From: Zhengitettix transpicula
Lineage: Eukaryota; Arthropoda; Insecta; Orthoptera; Tetrigidae
Direction: 5' to 3'
DNA: 64,000 bases
Assembly (NCBI GenBank): GCA_037074705.1
Contig: CM073595.1
Span: 26,565,501 to 26,629,500 of the forward strand
Below are positions 35,720 to 47,812 of the stretch, in pieces. The notes under the pieces are model-generated. The model did no database searches. It was not told where the DNA came from and saw nothing but the letters and a program-made list of their open reading frames with translations. Each line of letters begins with the position of its first letter. The first letter of the stretch is position 1. Made by a program: the position numbers and the translations under genes.

Positions 35720-36785
35720 TGTGGTAATTAAAAGGCAATTATTAATTAATAATTAGAAAATTTGGACTCAAATTGTTAGCGGCAGAAAATACACAAGTTG
35801 CACACAAGAATGTCCAATAATGCCACAGGTTTAAGGTATTTTAGGCTGTTGGATTTTGTTAGAGCGTGGTGTGGCCAGTCTTCGTCGAAGAATTGCAGTG
35901 TAAAGTTGTTATAGAAAGATTTCTGTGGACAGACGAAGAGTAAAATTTTGAGAGAGTCCAGATCCCGGTAGTAGAACAACGAGATCAGTGAGAACAGTTT
36001 TATTATATGTTTCAATCTGCGAAACAAATATCCAAATATTCATCGATAAACATGAGTCCTGAAGTCGAATTATTCTATTCTCAAATTAGACCATTGTTTT
36101 TCAATTGTGGGAGTCCCGGCCACTGTATCCTTCAGAACGAACAAATAATAATTCCCTAACAAACGTTGAACCAACTTTTGTCAAACCAACAGTGATAATT
36201 AGAGTCAGTGTTAACAATGGCCTGTTATAAAGTGCAATGAGTATTGAACGAGCCAAATTGCCCTGATATCCAGAAACTGTAAGTTCCAACTTCACTAAAT
36301 TAATATTTGTAAACCATTGAGTAAAGGTAATAGTCATCAGATTTCGGTTTTAGAATAATTATAATTTAAAGTCAGCATTTTATATTTTTATTGTAAATAA
36401 TACATTGAAGTCGAGAATAGGTTCATAGAAAATTCGATTGTCATCAAATATTTTATTTATTTAATGGCCCAGTAAAGACCCTGAGAGAGAGAGAGATTAA
36501 ATTTTGATTGTAAAACATGAATAAATTATATAAATTGGAAGTTAATTACGTGGTAACTGTTGAAAAAGCATTGGATAACATTTGTAAAATTAACTATTTG
36601 TGCATTAATAAATCAATTTGTTTGTTTATTTAAAATTTTAATTATATATTAAAGCATCCTTTAATTTAATATTTAAATTAATACAAATTGTTGCTCTAAC
36701 GTAGGGATTATTTTAATGTCATTAACTGATTACCACAAATTGACACCCAAACGTGGGTTAACTGTGTTTATTTTATCATTCTTTC
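35720..36785 (+). repeat. TA-nested LTR-like family, copy 5 (3' end lost)
   Basis: Plus copy starting TGTGGTAATTAAAAGGC. Has the donor-like CTGTAAGTTC (about 36277), TCAGATTTCGG (about 36339), GCCCAGTAAAGACCCTGAG (about 36468) and GACACCCAAACGTGGGTTA (about 36751). The usual TTACA end is replaced by an F1 element starting at 36798. Confidence 0.75.
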
Positions 36786-36797
36786 ATATATGTATAA

Positions 36798-37580
36798 ACT
36801 AGCTGGGTGCCGGCGTTGCCCGGGTACTGATTTATATAAACCCGAAAAAGTATTTAGTTGTATATTAATCGTTAGTCGAGAAGTGATCTAACCTAAATAT
36901 AACTGTTCCTAGTTCTGTACATACTTTCGACCGATAGTGCATTAATTGAACAGCTGTGAAATACATTGAATTTTACTCACTCAATCCCAACAAACATTCC
37001 TCCGAATTTCTTTCGAATAGAATACTTAAATATACTCCTTGAGTATTGCAGGATATAATTGTCCCTCAGTCTTCAGACATTACGAAAGATTAAATTGATT
37101 AAATGTTTAGCTAGATTCACAATGTAAACAAATGGTCACCACATTGGTGTCACTAATCTGGCGAGAAAATTAACTTAGATTTTCCGCGAGGACCGTAAAG
37201 AATTTCGTATTGTTTTTTTATCATTCGTTGGAGTATTGCTGGATAAAACTATACTTATTATCTATTGAAAATATTTCTGCTTGATTTCACTACGGGAAAA
37301 GGAACTATTGCCTTTGTTCGTCGCGTAGTAACGACTCTCTTTACCGCGTGACGTCCAGGTATCTTAGCGCGCAGTAATTTAACCCAAAATGATCGCATTT
37401 TTTAATTATAATTCTTTCCACTTTTATGCTAGGGGTTTCTCACCCCCACAGTACCTTATTTCGTGTTTCTAAAAATATGTGTACCAAGTTTCATTTCACT
37501 CTGTCCACGCGTTTAAATTTGTATAGAAATTAATGTAAATACATACATACAAATATACATCCATTTTTATTATATAGATT
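36798..37580 (+). repeat. Interspersed repeat F1, copy 4 (most complete)
   Basis: Starts ACTAGCTGGGTGCCGGCGTT followed by GCCCGGGTA, ends TTTTTATTATATAGATT. About 780 bp; longest F1 copy. Internal blocks: GTCTTCAGACATTACGAAAG-like, ACTATTGCCTTTGTTCGTCG, CGTAGTAACG, GCGCGCAGTAATTTAA, CATACATACAAATATACATC. No ORF. The ends lack obvious terminal inverted repeats; a Helitron-, SINE- or LINE-tail-like nature is undecided. Confidence 0.75.
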
Positions 37581-37584
37581 ATCG

Positions 37585-38700
37585 TCGAATATTCACGTAA
37601 ATGTACTATCGTGACGTACCGCTAGTCACGGTCAGGAATCTTACGACTTTAGCGGCCAATAAAACACAATCGTGTTCAAATACGGTGCCAGTCTAAATCC
37701 CCGCCCTCTCATGTTTCCAACGTGTGTGGCCTTTTGTGATGATGGTTTACGTAACCGATTTTAGTCGAAGACGACGGGGCTCAGTACAGCGGCTGTTAAA
37801 ATGTACGGGTTGAAGCCTACAGCAGGTTTATTTTTCCACTAAAGGGCTATGCGGCGTACTTCGAAACCTCTGAAAACCAGCGGAGAGAGATTTTCCCGTC
37901 TTGGCGAAACGCCAAAAGTCGATGGAGATTCCACCCCAGAGACGACGAAAGACACATTCTGGGGCAATAAGTACGAATGGACAAAAGAAATCGGTCTTTT
38001 TTCCCAACGACAGCGTTACATTATATCCTTGTAATTGTAGTGGCACGGTCATATGTGTAAATCTTGGGGAGCTTAATACACGAAAGTGTTTTGAAGTGAA
38101 TGATGAAACATGTGAAGGAACTATTTTATCCGAAAATTAAATATTAATCCGTTTCACAGAATCTGATTGAAGGCTCAAGCCCATTTCCATCTCAGTTTCG
38201 CATCTCAGATGTACAGTCCCATTAACTCTTCTCTCACGAAACATTGCAGGAGGGGAAAAGAACAGTACTGCCAATATTCCGCGTTGTTGGTCGCCGTCGC
38301 GAGAATTTTTTTTGTCGCGATTGGTGATAATTAACTATCGTTTGCGGAGTGCGCTTCTTAACGATGCAAATGAGTTCTTTGCAAAGCGCTTCTCGATTCC
38401 GAATAATAGGACATAGAGGAGTTAATGGCGCGTCTTCGTGACATAAAATATTGTTTTCTCGGAGGATTAAACAGAGAGAACAATGTTTATGAAATCTTCT
38501 TTTTAGGTGATTTATATTTCAAGTGGTAATAATTAATCTCCTTCTATTTTTCAATATTTCTCGACTTTTCTTTGATTTGAAAGAAATTAAAATTAAGGCG
38601 TAAGAGATGCGTTTTACACCATTTGTACTAAGTCGCATCAAGCGAGACACGTCAGAACAATGATTTAACCAGTTCTTCTAAAAGAAAGCACGTAGAGTTA
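37585..38700. other. No supported gene; GC-richer patch 37600-38350
   Basis: Overlapping frames of 61-79 codons on both strands (37828-38140) with no domain. CpG content is higher than elsewhere. It might be host exon or promoter DNA, but no signal decides this. Confidence 0.3.
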
Positions 38701-38702
38701 AT

Positions 38703-39112
38703 GTATCAGGATGGAAAAACCTTGACCGGACGAGGAATCGAAAGCGGGACCTTCGTTTACCGGGAGGAAGCTCTACCACTGAGATACCCGTGTCGACTCC
38801 AAAACACGTGCAAAATCATCCCAACCATTTGACCTGACGCAGCCTCACCTACAATTTCCTAAATTATTACAAGGCATAAATTTCAGGACTTCAACTAAGA
38901 ACAGACTGTAATGTAGATTGATCAAGAGTTGTAGGAATTCCAATTCAAGAATTTAATTTAATGAAATTTATGCCACGTAAGAATTGTGATCTAGTAAATT
39001 GTAGGTGAGCCTGTTTCAGGTCTAATGGATGGAAGAATTTCGCACCGGATCTGGAGTCGACACAGGTAGTCAGTGTAGATAGAGGAGGTCCAGGGCTCGT
39101 TCCTGTTCAGGC
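38703..39112. repeat. tRNA-SINE foldback, copy 2
   Basis: Large imperfect palindrome. On the minus strand the left half reads as a tRNA-like head, GTATCTCAGTGGTAGAGC (A box) and CTTTCGATTCC (B box), about 38800 down to 38730. The right half (39045-39110) holds a diverged plus-strand copy starting GGAGTCGACACAGG and ending CTCGTTCCTG. The SINE bodies also mirror: CCTACAATTTCC...GGCATAAATTTC at 38858-38894 against GAAATTTATGCC...AAATTGTAGG near 38966-39006. This is a head-to-tail inverted SINE pair or foldback, not a tRNA gene. Confidence 0.65.
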
Positions 39113-39114
39113 TA

Positions 39115-40380
39115 TATATTTTACCTACGTGATCTTTAATTAAATTTTATTTCATGGCCTCTATGGCTTCAGCATGACGAACGACGAATCAAAAATCTTT
39201 ATAAGAAATTACATTCATTGTTTACTTCTTATCTGTCATAAAATGGTAAGCGTGATAAAGAAAAATAAATTTTTACTTAGCAACGTAATCTCTTTTTAAA
39301 TCATCAAATTTCCATTGCCAAAAGCGCTTGTCCCAGCAGTGAGTTCTTTGTTCGAAGCAAATCTTCGTCCATGAAGCCATTGTTTTTTGTAATCTGGAAC
39401 AGGAAATAATTGTTTCTAGTGCTCATAAAGATCCAAACGCTGCTGATGAGTGTTTATTCTTTTGGGATACTGGTCAACAGTTAAAATGCGGCAGGCCATC
39501 GCTGGAACAAATTTTTCATACCCAAATGCCCATGTAAAATAATATGGACTTCGCAATATATCAATATATCATCAAAAAAATTGGTTCTACTACGACTGAA
39601 TTCAGCTGCCCGCTTGATTCTGGTTGGTAATGATGGCGAGGATTGGTATAATACTTGAAATACGAATCACAAATTGTGCTCCAACTCGCGCCATGTCTGT
39701 GTCTGGCCGAGAATTTTCCGAACGTCTCTCGTCTTGTTTATTCATACGCTTAGCAATACTTTAAAAGAGAAACTAAGACTGTAAATAAGAATATTTTTCC
39801 CACGTGTTTTCGTTAGTCAGCCGCAATGTAGTCGTATTATTGTTGCCGATTAAATACGATTGCTTTTCGGTCGCTTCGTTTATAACCACTTTTTATTTCC
39901 GCACCCTTGATTTATAGAGGAGGATGGACAGGAAAATCTCATTACGGTCACTGAAATGATAACGGGTCAGCTGACGTAACTTGAAGTGATTTCTGTGTAT
40001 GCTGGCTGAATGTTGGAAATGTAAAAGTTGGTGACGCAGCAGAGCTCCTGGCCATATGTCGAGAGCGCTTTCCCGCGGCGAGCAGCTCTTCTGCCTAACA
40101 ATGGCAGAAAGGCCAAGGCCTGCCTCTTCAAAACAGCGACGACAAACATTAAACAAACAGATCGAAGAAATATTCACTCTGCACTTCAAACTAAGAATTC
40201 TAACTTTGGAATATGGTCCTCCCAACATTTTATATCAAAAGTTTCGAGTAGCGAATTTTCCGAACTTTTAATTGCAGAAAGAAAAAGTTGTCTTACGAAG
40301 ATTTTTCATAATCTTGTATTGCTTTAGACCTAGAATCATGTTGAGTAAATCGAACGGAACTGCAGGATTAAATAATTTTA
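39115..40380. other. No supported gene
   Basis: A 111-codon minus ORF (39893-40228) overlaps shadow frames on both strands in a GC-richer patch at 39900-40170. No domain recognised; it may be an old element or exon. Confidence 0.3.
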
Positions 40381-40396
40381 AATAAATATGATGAGA

Positions 40397-40582
40397 GCCG
40401 ATCTCCTGTCTTGTAATGGTCAGCGTAACCGTCTCGCATTACAGGATCCCGAGTTCGAATCCCTGTGTATCTTTCCATAGTAAGAAACTCCTAGAAATTA
40501 GTTCCCCTAACAGAGTCAAACCCAACAGTGTGAAAAATCGCTAATGACCTTAGAAGTTGATGCGACTATAAATAAATTTTAA
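40397..40582 (+). repeat. tRNA-derived SINE
   Basis: The tRNA-like head has an A box (TGTAATGGTCAGCG, about 40411-40424) and B box (GAGTTCGAATCCC, about 40451-40463), a normal Pol III spacing. It is followed by a body with AATGACCTTAGAAGTTGATG and an AT-rich end GCGACTATAAATAAATTTT. That head-body-tail layout is standard for insect SINEs mobilised by a LINE. Internal promoter elements look intact. No flanking target duplication could be confirmed by eye. Confidence 0.75.
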
Positions 40583-40754
40583 AACCATACCAATACTTTG
40601 AAATCAATGTAAATATAAAGACAATACGTTTCGTCCGTAATTTGGGATATCGTCACGTGTAAATAATTAATTTTTCTACTACAAATTTCTTCAATGTCTA
40701 AAATTTGAAGATAATATATTTTAACATAAGTCGTGATTTTTGTTACGTTACGTT

Positions 40755-41380
40755 ATCTATACAATAAAAAAGGTTGTATATTTGTATGTATGTAAGTAAT
40801 TACGTTAAACTCTATACATATTTAAACGCTTGAACATATTGCAACAAAAATTGGTACTTCAAAAGCAGAAAACCGGTACTGTGGGGATAAGAAACATGTA
40901 CCATAAAGGTGGAAATAATTATAATTAAAAAAGTGTGTTAAGAAATCATGACGTCACAGCACACGCGAGAGAGACGTTACTACGCGACGATACTGCACAA
41001 TTGATCATTTTTTTCGTAATAAAATAAATCAGAAATATATTGATCGAATAAAAAGTATAATTTTATGCAGAAATACTCCATCGAATGATAATAAAAAAGC
41101 AACAAGATTATACGATCTATGGAACTAATTTTCTTTTAAATGACTGACATGGCACAAATAAGGAACGTACCAAGATTTTGCCCAATTTAGTATGTACCGG
41201 AGGATACATAGAATGATGGTAAAATCAATACCTAATATTTGTTAATCATTATAATTTTAAATGTGGTAAAACTGACGAATTATTTCAAGTCAGATTCTTG
41301 AAAAATTTTGCTCAAGTGTGTGTATTATTATTATTGATTGTAAATGTGTAAACGTGCAACGCTGGACATCCAGCTAGTAT
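40755..41380 (-). repeat. Interspersed repeat F1, copy 5 (minus)
   Basis: Inverse copy from ATCTATACAATAAAAAAGG to CAACGCTGGACATCCAGCTAG, i.e. both family ends are present. Shares GTACTGTGGGGATAAG, GACGTCACAGCACACGCGAG and GACGTTACTACGCGACG with copy 3 and the plus copies. Confidence 0.7.
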
Positions 41381-41384
41381 AAAA

Positions 41385-41660
41385 TAAATTCAAACTTATA
41401 ATTTGACTTATTAAGTGCCAAGATAATCTTAGTTGGTTACAAAAAAATATGTAGTAAGATACAAAAGAATTTGGAATAAAATTTAAAATAAGCGAAATGA
41501 GTTATTGGGTATTAAAATGATCCGGATTATTGGCCATGTGTACGATAAAATATGTATTGATAAAGCAATGCTCTTTTTCTGACGACGGCTCAAGCAACTA
41601 ATTTTAACGTCATCCGTAATTTTAATACGATTTACTAGACTCAATGTTCTCCATAATATT
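41385..41660. other. No gene seen
   Basis: AT-rich, no ORF, no shared repeat. Confidence 0.4.
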
Positions 41661-41665
41661 TAAAC

Positions 41666-42225
41666 CTAGTTTTCCTCAGATGTAATGAAATATAAATTAA
41701 AGAGGGTTTCATTTGCCTGGATACGTTTGCACAGATTTCTCCCATCGTTGCGGAAGATTGAAAATTTCCTTACGCTAGAAGGACCGTTCCAGCATTGCGA
41801 AGACACCGTTACGGGTCCACAGTGAAGAAACCGGCTTTCATCACCCGTCACGATACTCAGCAAAAAGTCGTCTCCGAGGAAGCTCCTGGATTATGGTTAC
41901 CGACGGCATTTTGCGGAATCGGCTCGCCCAAACGAGAAAGAAATTTATAATGGCGAGCTTCAGGACTGCAGCGCGCCTTTTCCCAGCCTGTTTGTGCAAT
42001 TTCATTCACAGTTACACGCCTTTCTGATTGAATGATTGTATCTACTCGTTCTTTGTCGACGTTTAAATTAGGCCAGGTATCTTGAATGCCCCCCTGGTTT
42101 CGTACTTTAACTGCGCTGGCTCTCATCCACACGTATTCACGATCACGTTCAAATCTCTGCTGAATTTCAGCAGCACGGAATCCTCTTAAACGTGTAATTC
42201 CTATAAAAGCCCGCTGATGGGACAA
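41666..42225 (-). pseudogene. mariner-type transposase N-terminal relic
   Basis: Two minus frames: 42225-41857 carries RVDTIIQSERRVTVNEIAQT, the linker/second helix-turn-helix region of mariner transposases (usual ...RRVTV-EIA-). After a frameshift near 41860, the frame 41863-41666 begins LSIVTGDESRFLHCGPVT, the first catalytic aspartate block (usual IVTGDE-W). The tryptophan is replaced. The C-terminal half with the other two aspartates is absent. More decayed than, and different in sequence from, the mariner at 49931-51232. Confidence 0.65.
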
Positions 42226-42229
42226 AACA

Positions 42230-43035
42230 TAGTATGGGACATTTCGACTAACGCGGCGTGTTTGGCGTATTAACTACAATTATATACTCGAGTCTGCTAT
42301 AAAAGAAGTGCAGGAAAAATACTTCGCTATTGAGTAAAAAACGAGAAAATCTGGACTAGGCCTTGATTTTTATCGAAATGTAGAAAATAAGAATTATACA
42401 CGGGAAAACCTCATCAATTTTAAACGCTATTTTCATTTCAGACTGAATGCGAAAGGAAAGGAAACGTGAAAAATAATGTTAATCGAAATAAAATAACACA
42501 ATAAGTAAGGGAATTGCAACGTGTTTTTTTTAAAAAAAGAAATCCCTCTACAGTATCAGGAAAAAACTATATAATCACCTTCCAACTGATATTAAAAAAT
42601 GAAATTATTAAACTCTTATTCGTTGGTAAATGCAAAAAAAAAATCTATTAAAACCGACCAGTTTAAAGTTTAGTTACTTAAATAACTTATGAAATAATTT
42701 GCTGTACCTCTTCGTGTGAAAATATATTTTAGACATGAGAGTAATTTCTTCTCTACACGAGAGCAAAGAGACGCTGAGGGCTCGAACCTAGGCAAATATA
42801 TCTGACTGCTTCAACGCTGCTCAAAAATTCTGGCATCGTTACAAAAAATATTTTGACTGCGTTTAGTTTTCACTTATTATTTTTCGAATATTAAATTATG
42901 TCCTACCTTTCATGTTAACATTTTTCCCTGTTTAAATTATTAAATTAACACATTTATGTGTAATTAATTATAATTTAATATTAATTTATTTTTGTTATAT
43001 TATATTTCTGATATTTTTAAGTATATCTGGAGGAG
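42230..43035. other. No gene seen; AT-rich
   Basis: AT-rich, no recognisable feature. Confidence 0.4.
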
Positions 43036-43039
43036 CTGT

Positions 43040-43235
43040 GTCATTGTCATTATCCCCGAAAAATATTCATTCAACGCTAACATCGGTCGTTTTTCAACTT
43101 TTAAAATTTCCACCCCCATCTAATCCCGTCCCGAGGGGTGGTAGTCGTGTCTCATCCCCACACTGTTTGTTTACGGTTCGAAAGGAACATGTGTACCAAA
43201 TTTGGCCAAAATTGTTCCAACGCGTTTAGATCATA
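43040..43235 (+). repeat. Interspersed repeat F2, copy 3
   Basis: CATCGGTCGTTTTTCAAC, AAAATTTCCACCCCCATC, CCCCACACTGTTTGTTTACGG, GAACATGTGTACCAAATTTG and CCAACGCGTTTAGAT match the other F2 copies. Confidence 0.65.
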
Positions 43236-43239
43236 GATA

Positions 43240-44875
43240 GTATCCAAACACGTTTATGCAATTTCCGATGTGGTAATAGTTTCAATTTTCATCTGAAAAA
43301 TTATCTCACAAAAATATCTATATGATTATTACCACGTTGGTCACAGTGGGTGATTCCGCGGCTGGCTTGTAATTCTGACGAGTGTCTACGTCGATACATA
43401 ATTGTTGATACTCGTACATTATAAATAGTTTCCACACATTATTGATAGAATTGTGTTTTACCAGTGAAAATGTGATGGAAATAACTACCTGTTTTCTCAT
43501 AGTTCTACGATATATGGTATAAATCATCTGGAAAACGGAAAAAGATTCGCCCAACTACACCATACGCTGCCGACGTCTGGTAAGTTACGGCCAGGTGAAA
43601 CATAGAATTTAGGAAAGGAGATAGGAAAGTTTTAAGGGCCAGGATTTGAAATGTATGTAGAACGTAACACTTGAACTAAAAAGTTGAGTTTTATTTAAGA
43701 GCATAGTCACCGTTGTGGTCGAGCGTCGTAGAGTGACGGTCCCGATTTTCCAGAGCTTCCCGAGGAGGGGATATTCCTTTATCCATTTTATCAAATGGTA
43801 ATTAAAAATTTCCACCAAAGGTAAGACATCGTCAGAAATTAACGTCGCGTTGCATTCAGACGCTAGAGGCAGTGGTCGCCACGGGCCATAACATCATTAC
43901 AGTTTCTCATTTATTAAGTTTATGTTTGGGAGTTCTGAGAGTCACTTTATCAGCGAATCAAAAGCCGAGTTATAATCACTTTGATCCGAAGTTGGCTGCA
44001 GTAAAATTACGAGTAGAGATGATAGTGCGCTACAGTTCCTCAACGTTTCAAAGGGAGAAACACGATCCTGGGCTAAGTTAGAGAGATGACACCGAAGCTT
44101 TGAGCGTCCCTTCGACGATTTACACCAACGCTATTTCCGTTACCGTTTCCGCTGTAAAAGCCGAGGGAAATAACGTACAGAACACTCGTATAGTATTTCG
44201 AATGCTGGACATTGTTCTATATAAATAAAACGCTAACATGTCTGTCAGACCGCTTCAACGGAATAAACTCAAAAACGGCTCAATGGACATAAATTACTTG
44301 TGTTAAGATTGGTTATTGAGATTCTCAATTTCATAAATAATTACTTAATTATTATTAATTTTTGATTGATATAAATTTATTTGAATTTAATAACAGAATT
44401 GATGCGACACGATTAAATATTCACCCACATACAAAAAATGCTCACTGTTAAATTAGAAATATCTCAGGGTAAAATGCGAAACAAACTAGAATGAAAATGA
44501 CAATTAAAATGTTTTTAAAGAAATGTAATAAAAGACAACCGCGGTATTTGCTTACGTTAAGTTGAGCCGATGTCATCGGGAAATGGCAAGTGGCGTTTCT
44601 TCTTCTCTTGTCTCCTACAGAAAATCCTCATTCGGAGCATATTTTACGACGTCTTCCTTAATATTCCACTAAACTTTAGCAACACCTTCCTTTGCAGGTT
44701 CGTTTCGATTCGTCGCCATCACAGCTTATTTTGTCTGAAGCCCTGAAATTCTCAACCATCTGGATGAGCATAACAGATATATTTTTGTCTGCATCCAGAC
44801 GGACCTTGCCAAACTCGGTCCTCTCTACGACCGTCCAGTCCGTTTTACAAACAAATTCCTTTCTGTCCCTCAAGC
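43240..44875. other. No supported gene
   Basis: Several 66-78-codon ORFs without domains. 43560-44200 is GC-moderate. Nothing assignable. Confidence 0.3.
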
Positions 44876-44880
44876 AACCA

Positions 44881-45020
44881 CACATCTGTTGACCCTTTCA
44901 GTTCCTCTGCCTAGAGACCACCCGCTGCGTGGTCGAGACAAAAAAACAACCGCACATCTGTTGATCCTTTCAGTTCCTCTGTCCAGTGACCATCCGCTGC
45001 GTGGTCGAGACAAAAAACTG
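44881..45020. repeat. 72-bp tandem repeat, two units
   Basis: Unit 1 starts CACATCTGTTGACCCTTTCA at 44881 and unit 2 CACATCTGTTGATCCTTTCA at 44953. Both contain CCGCTGCGTGGTCGAGACAAA. The period is a multiple of three, so open frames cross it on both strands (103 codons plus, 84 minus), which explains those ORFs without requiring a gene. Confidence 0.85.
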
Positions 45021-45024
45021 TCCC

Positions 45025-46315
45025 TCCGAATTCGCTTTCCCGGCGTGCTGTTTTGTTTACGAAAGGATATTTGTGCGCACTTTGTATCTGGTGTTAATGC
45101 CAATATAGAAAATTTATCCTCCAAATATTATAAACGAGGGACACGATCACACGACAGACTTCTCAAAATTGTATTTATACTTGCTAAAGGGACAACATAG
45201 GTTTGATAGTTTTCCAAATTACAACTGAATAGCCACAACAAATTTGAATAATCGAAAAGGTCTGTGGATTAATATCATTGGTACGCCTTTATAAATAAGA
45301 CAGCTGCATTGTCTTTGGATTAGTATCACTTGGCATCTGATATTATTCGTAAAAGAACAAGGATGCCCATAAAACAGTATTAATTTCATTTTATTCGATA
45401 TACTAACTTACTTATAATACGATACTTTACTTAACCGTAGTGAATATTTTGACGTTAGTTATCTTTTGTAAAACACCGCTGAGACGGACGGGTGATTAAT
45501 AAAGGGTAAATAGGAGCATAAGGAGAAACGTGATAAACCTTGTTTGATGTGTATCTTAGATATTGTTTAAAATATTCCAGTGGGTTGACCAATTATCTAA
45601 GGTCTCAAGTGGAGCAGCGTAGGAGAAAGTGTGTATGTCTAAAAAACTAGTTTCTGTCTAAAAAAAAAGTCATTAGTTTTCATTTTCACATGTAATTTTA
45701 AAAACTCCATCTTAGCCTCTAATTTACAGACTTTCTATTTTTTAAAAAATAAAATACAGGAAATCATGAATCCAGGACCAAGTTTTTCGCATTGGATGGA
45801 TCACCCGGCGCTATCTCAAAGGTCATGACGTGGAATCGTTCCGAGTGAAACGTTCCTCTGTCACACTCAATTTCTCTGAAGTGTTATTCAACGCTGTTAA
45901 GTGCTCGGTGAGATAAGTAGGAAATCAAAAACGGAATGAAATTCAAGATTTCCTACACCGACAAAGTTTGAGAAGTTTAAGCCACTCTTATTTGATTAAT
46001 GAATATTTTGAATTAGATTTATATTAAAATCTATAATAAAATTATAATGGGCTCCTTTCTGTGTAATTGCCTTGTTTATATATTCTGACTTTATTTCTGA
46101 CGTTAAATTTGTGGAAGTTGATTTTTAATAGAAAAGTTTACTTAACACAACGATAATAATGAACTTAGAAAATTATTCCATATGTGAAGGTTCAAAATAT
46201 TCAAAGTAAACAGTTCTTCTAATTGAATGAAAATAAAAATTTCTGCGATTTGTTAATATCTAATAAAGTTTCCACAAAACAGACACACAATTACCTTAAA
46301 ATTACAACAGAGATA
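45025..46315. other. No gene seen
   Basis: AT-rich to moderate, no domain, no repeat recognised. Confidence 0.35.
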
Positions 46316-46317
46316 TA

Positions 46318-46360
46318 GTCTACCTGACGACAGCGATGGTGATGATCGTGAAACGTTGCG
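46318..46360 (+). other. Hammerhead-like core
   Basis: CTGACGA (46324-46330) and GAAAC (46350-46354) enclose a possible 5-bp stem (GCGAT at 46333-46337 with ATCGT at 46345-46349, one G-U). This is the CUGANGA-stem II-GAAA layout of a hammerhead ribozyme core. The downstream stem III and cleavage triplet are not convincing. The wording also resembles Penelope-like element tails. Confidence 0.3.
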
Positions 46361-46852
46361 TTGTTACTAATTGACGTGGTTATTAAACTGAGAATAATTT
46401 AATAAATTAATTTACTTTAAGTAATTAGTAACCCGAGTTAAAGGAGTCTCTTCAAAACATTTATTAATTATTTTAGTTGATATACATTTCGGAATCTTTA
46501 ATAACTCAAAATATAAAAATTTTACAGGTTGAAACTTTATTTTTCAATATTTTTTGTTCATTGACACTATTGATCTAAATCAACAATAAATTCTATCGGT
46601 TGTAGAGATAGAAATATCTTGAAACTGATAGGAATTCTAGAATAAGTAGATTTTGACAAAATAGGTCCAAATTAATACAGAATTGCGTCAGAAAATTGAA
46701 ATTTTGAACTTTAAATATACTTTTATGTCGTATTAAAATTCCATAATTATTTATATTACTTATCCATGGAATATAATTCACAATAAACGATTATTGTAGA
46801 GATTTTGTTACTCAACGTTGTTCACGAATATTTTTGTATGTGTGTTTGCATG

Positions 46853-47230
46853 TAGGTGTTTTATATATGCTACTTTAATCTACAAATGGGGAATATACGC
46901 GGTGGAAAATATATGAAATTTTAATGTATAAATACAATGATTTTAAACAAATAAACCCATCATTTGAACAGTCTTTCATCAACAAAAACAGATAAAAATT
47001 TTAATAGACCATTATTTTAGAAAAAAGAAATAAAAATGTAGGTCTTTTCTATATATGTTTTTTTAATCTACAAGTGGGTGCCCGGTGTAAGTTTCATAAA
47101 ATTACTATAATAAAATATCATGATTTTAAAGAAATAAACCCAACGTGCGAACAATATTTCAACTACAAAAATATTTGAAAAATTAATATTAATAGACGAC
47201 CACTTTTTTAAGAAAGACATAAATAAAATA
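46853..47230. repeat. 188-bp tandem duplication (diverged)
   Basis: TTTAATCTACAA occurs at 46874 and 47062. Between these points the same order recurs: TGATTTTAAA(C/G)AAATAAACCCA, then TTAATAGAC. Two units, visibly diverged, AT-rich, no coding. Confidence 0.65.
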
Positions 47231-47234
47231 ATTG

Positions 47235-47795
47235 TATTGATCATGTCTGAAAAAGAAAAATAGAATTATACCTCAAAATAGAGATCAAATAAGCAGATAG
47301 TAACACTTTATTGTTTATGGATTGTGAATCTGATTATTTGCAATATTCTGATTTGGCGTTTTCAGCCAGTCACAAGTTTGTTGAATTGTGTAAATTAAAT
47401 TAATTCTTAAGGCAAATCGAGGGATCCTGCATACGTGTCTTGGGGAAGAATATTCGCCAGCTGTTGACATCATAGTGACGTCAGTTAAATCTGGTGGGAT
47501 GCTTTCTAACAGCCCAGGAGGATCTACTGAAGTCAACCCCGAAACCATGAGTACTATAATATCAGGTTCAAGTAAAAATTATATAAACAATTATAAGTGG
47601 TGAGTTCTATTTGTTTTTAAGCGTTTGAACTCTGATAAAATTCGAAAGAGCCACACCCACGTATACCTTGAGACTATTAGCTTAAATATGCATAATATTG
47701 TAAAGTCTGATAAATTTGTCGGGTAATTATTTATACGAAGCTGTGAATAAATAAAAAATATTGTAAGTTGATATTTTGTTTTAAACAATCAAGTT
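47235..47795. other. No gene seen
   Basis: AT-rich with two 65-77-codon minus ORFs lacking domains. Confidence 0.35.
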
Positions 47796-47812
47796 AATAT
47801 ATATATATATAT

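Noticed and set aside
38730..38810. tRNA gene on the minus strand
   Set aside because: A and B boxes are readable, but the sequence is embedded in a SINE foldback and the acceptor stem does not pair.
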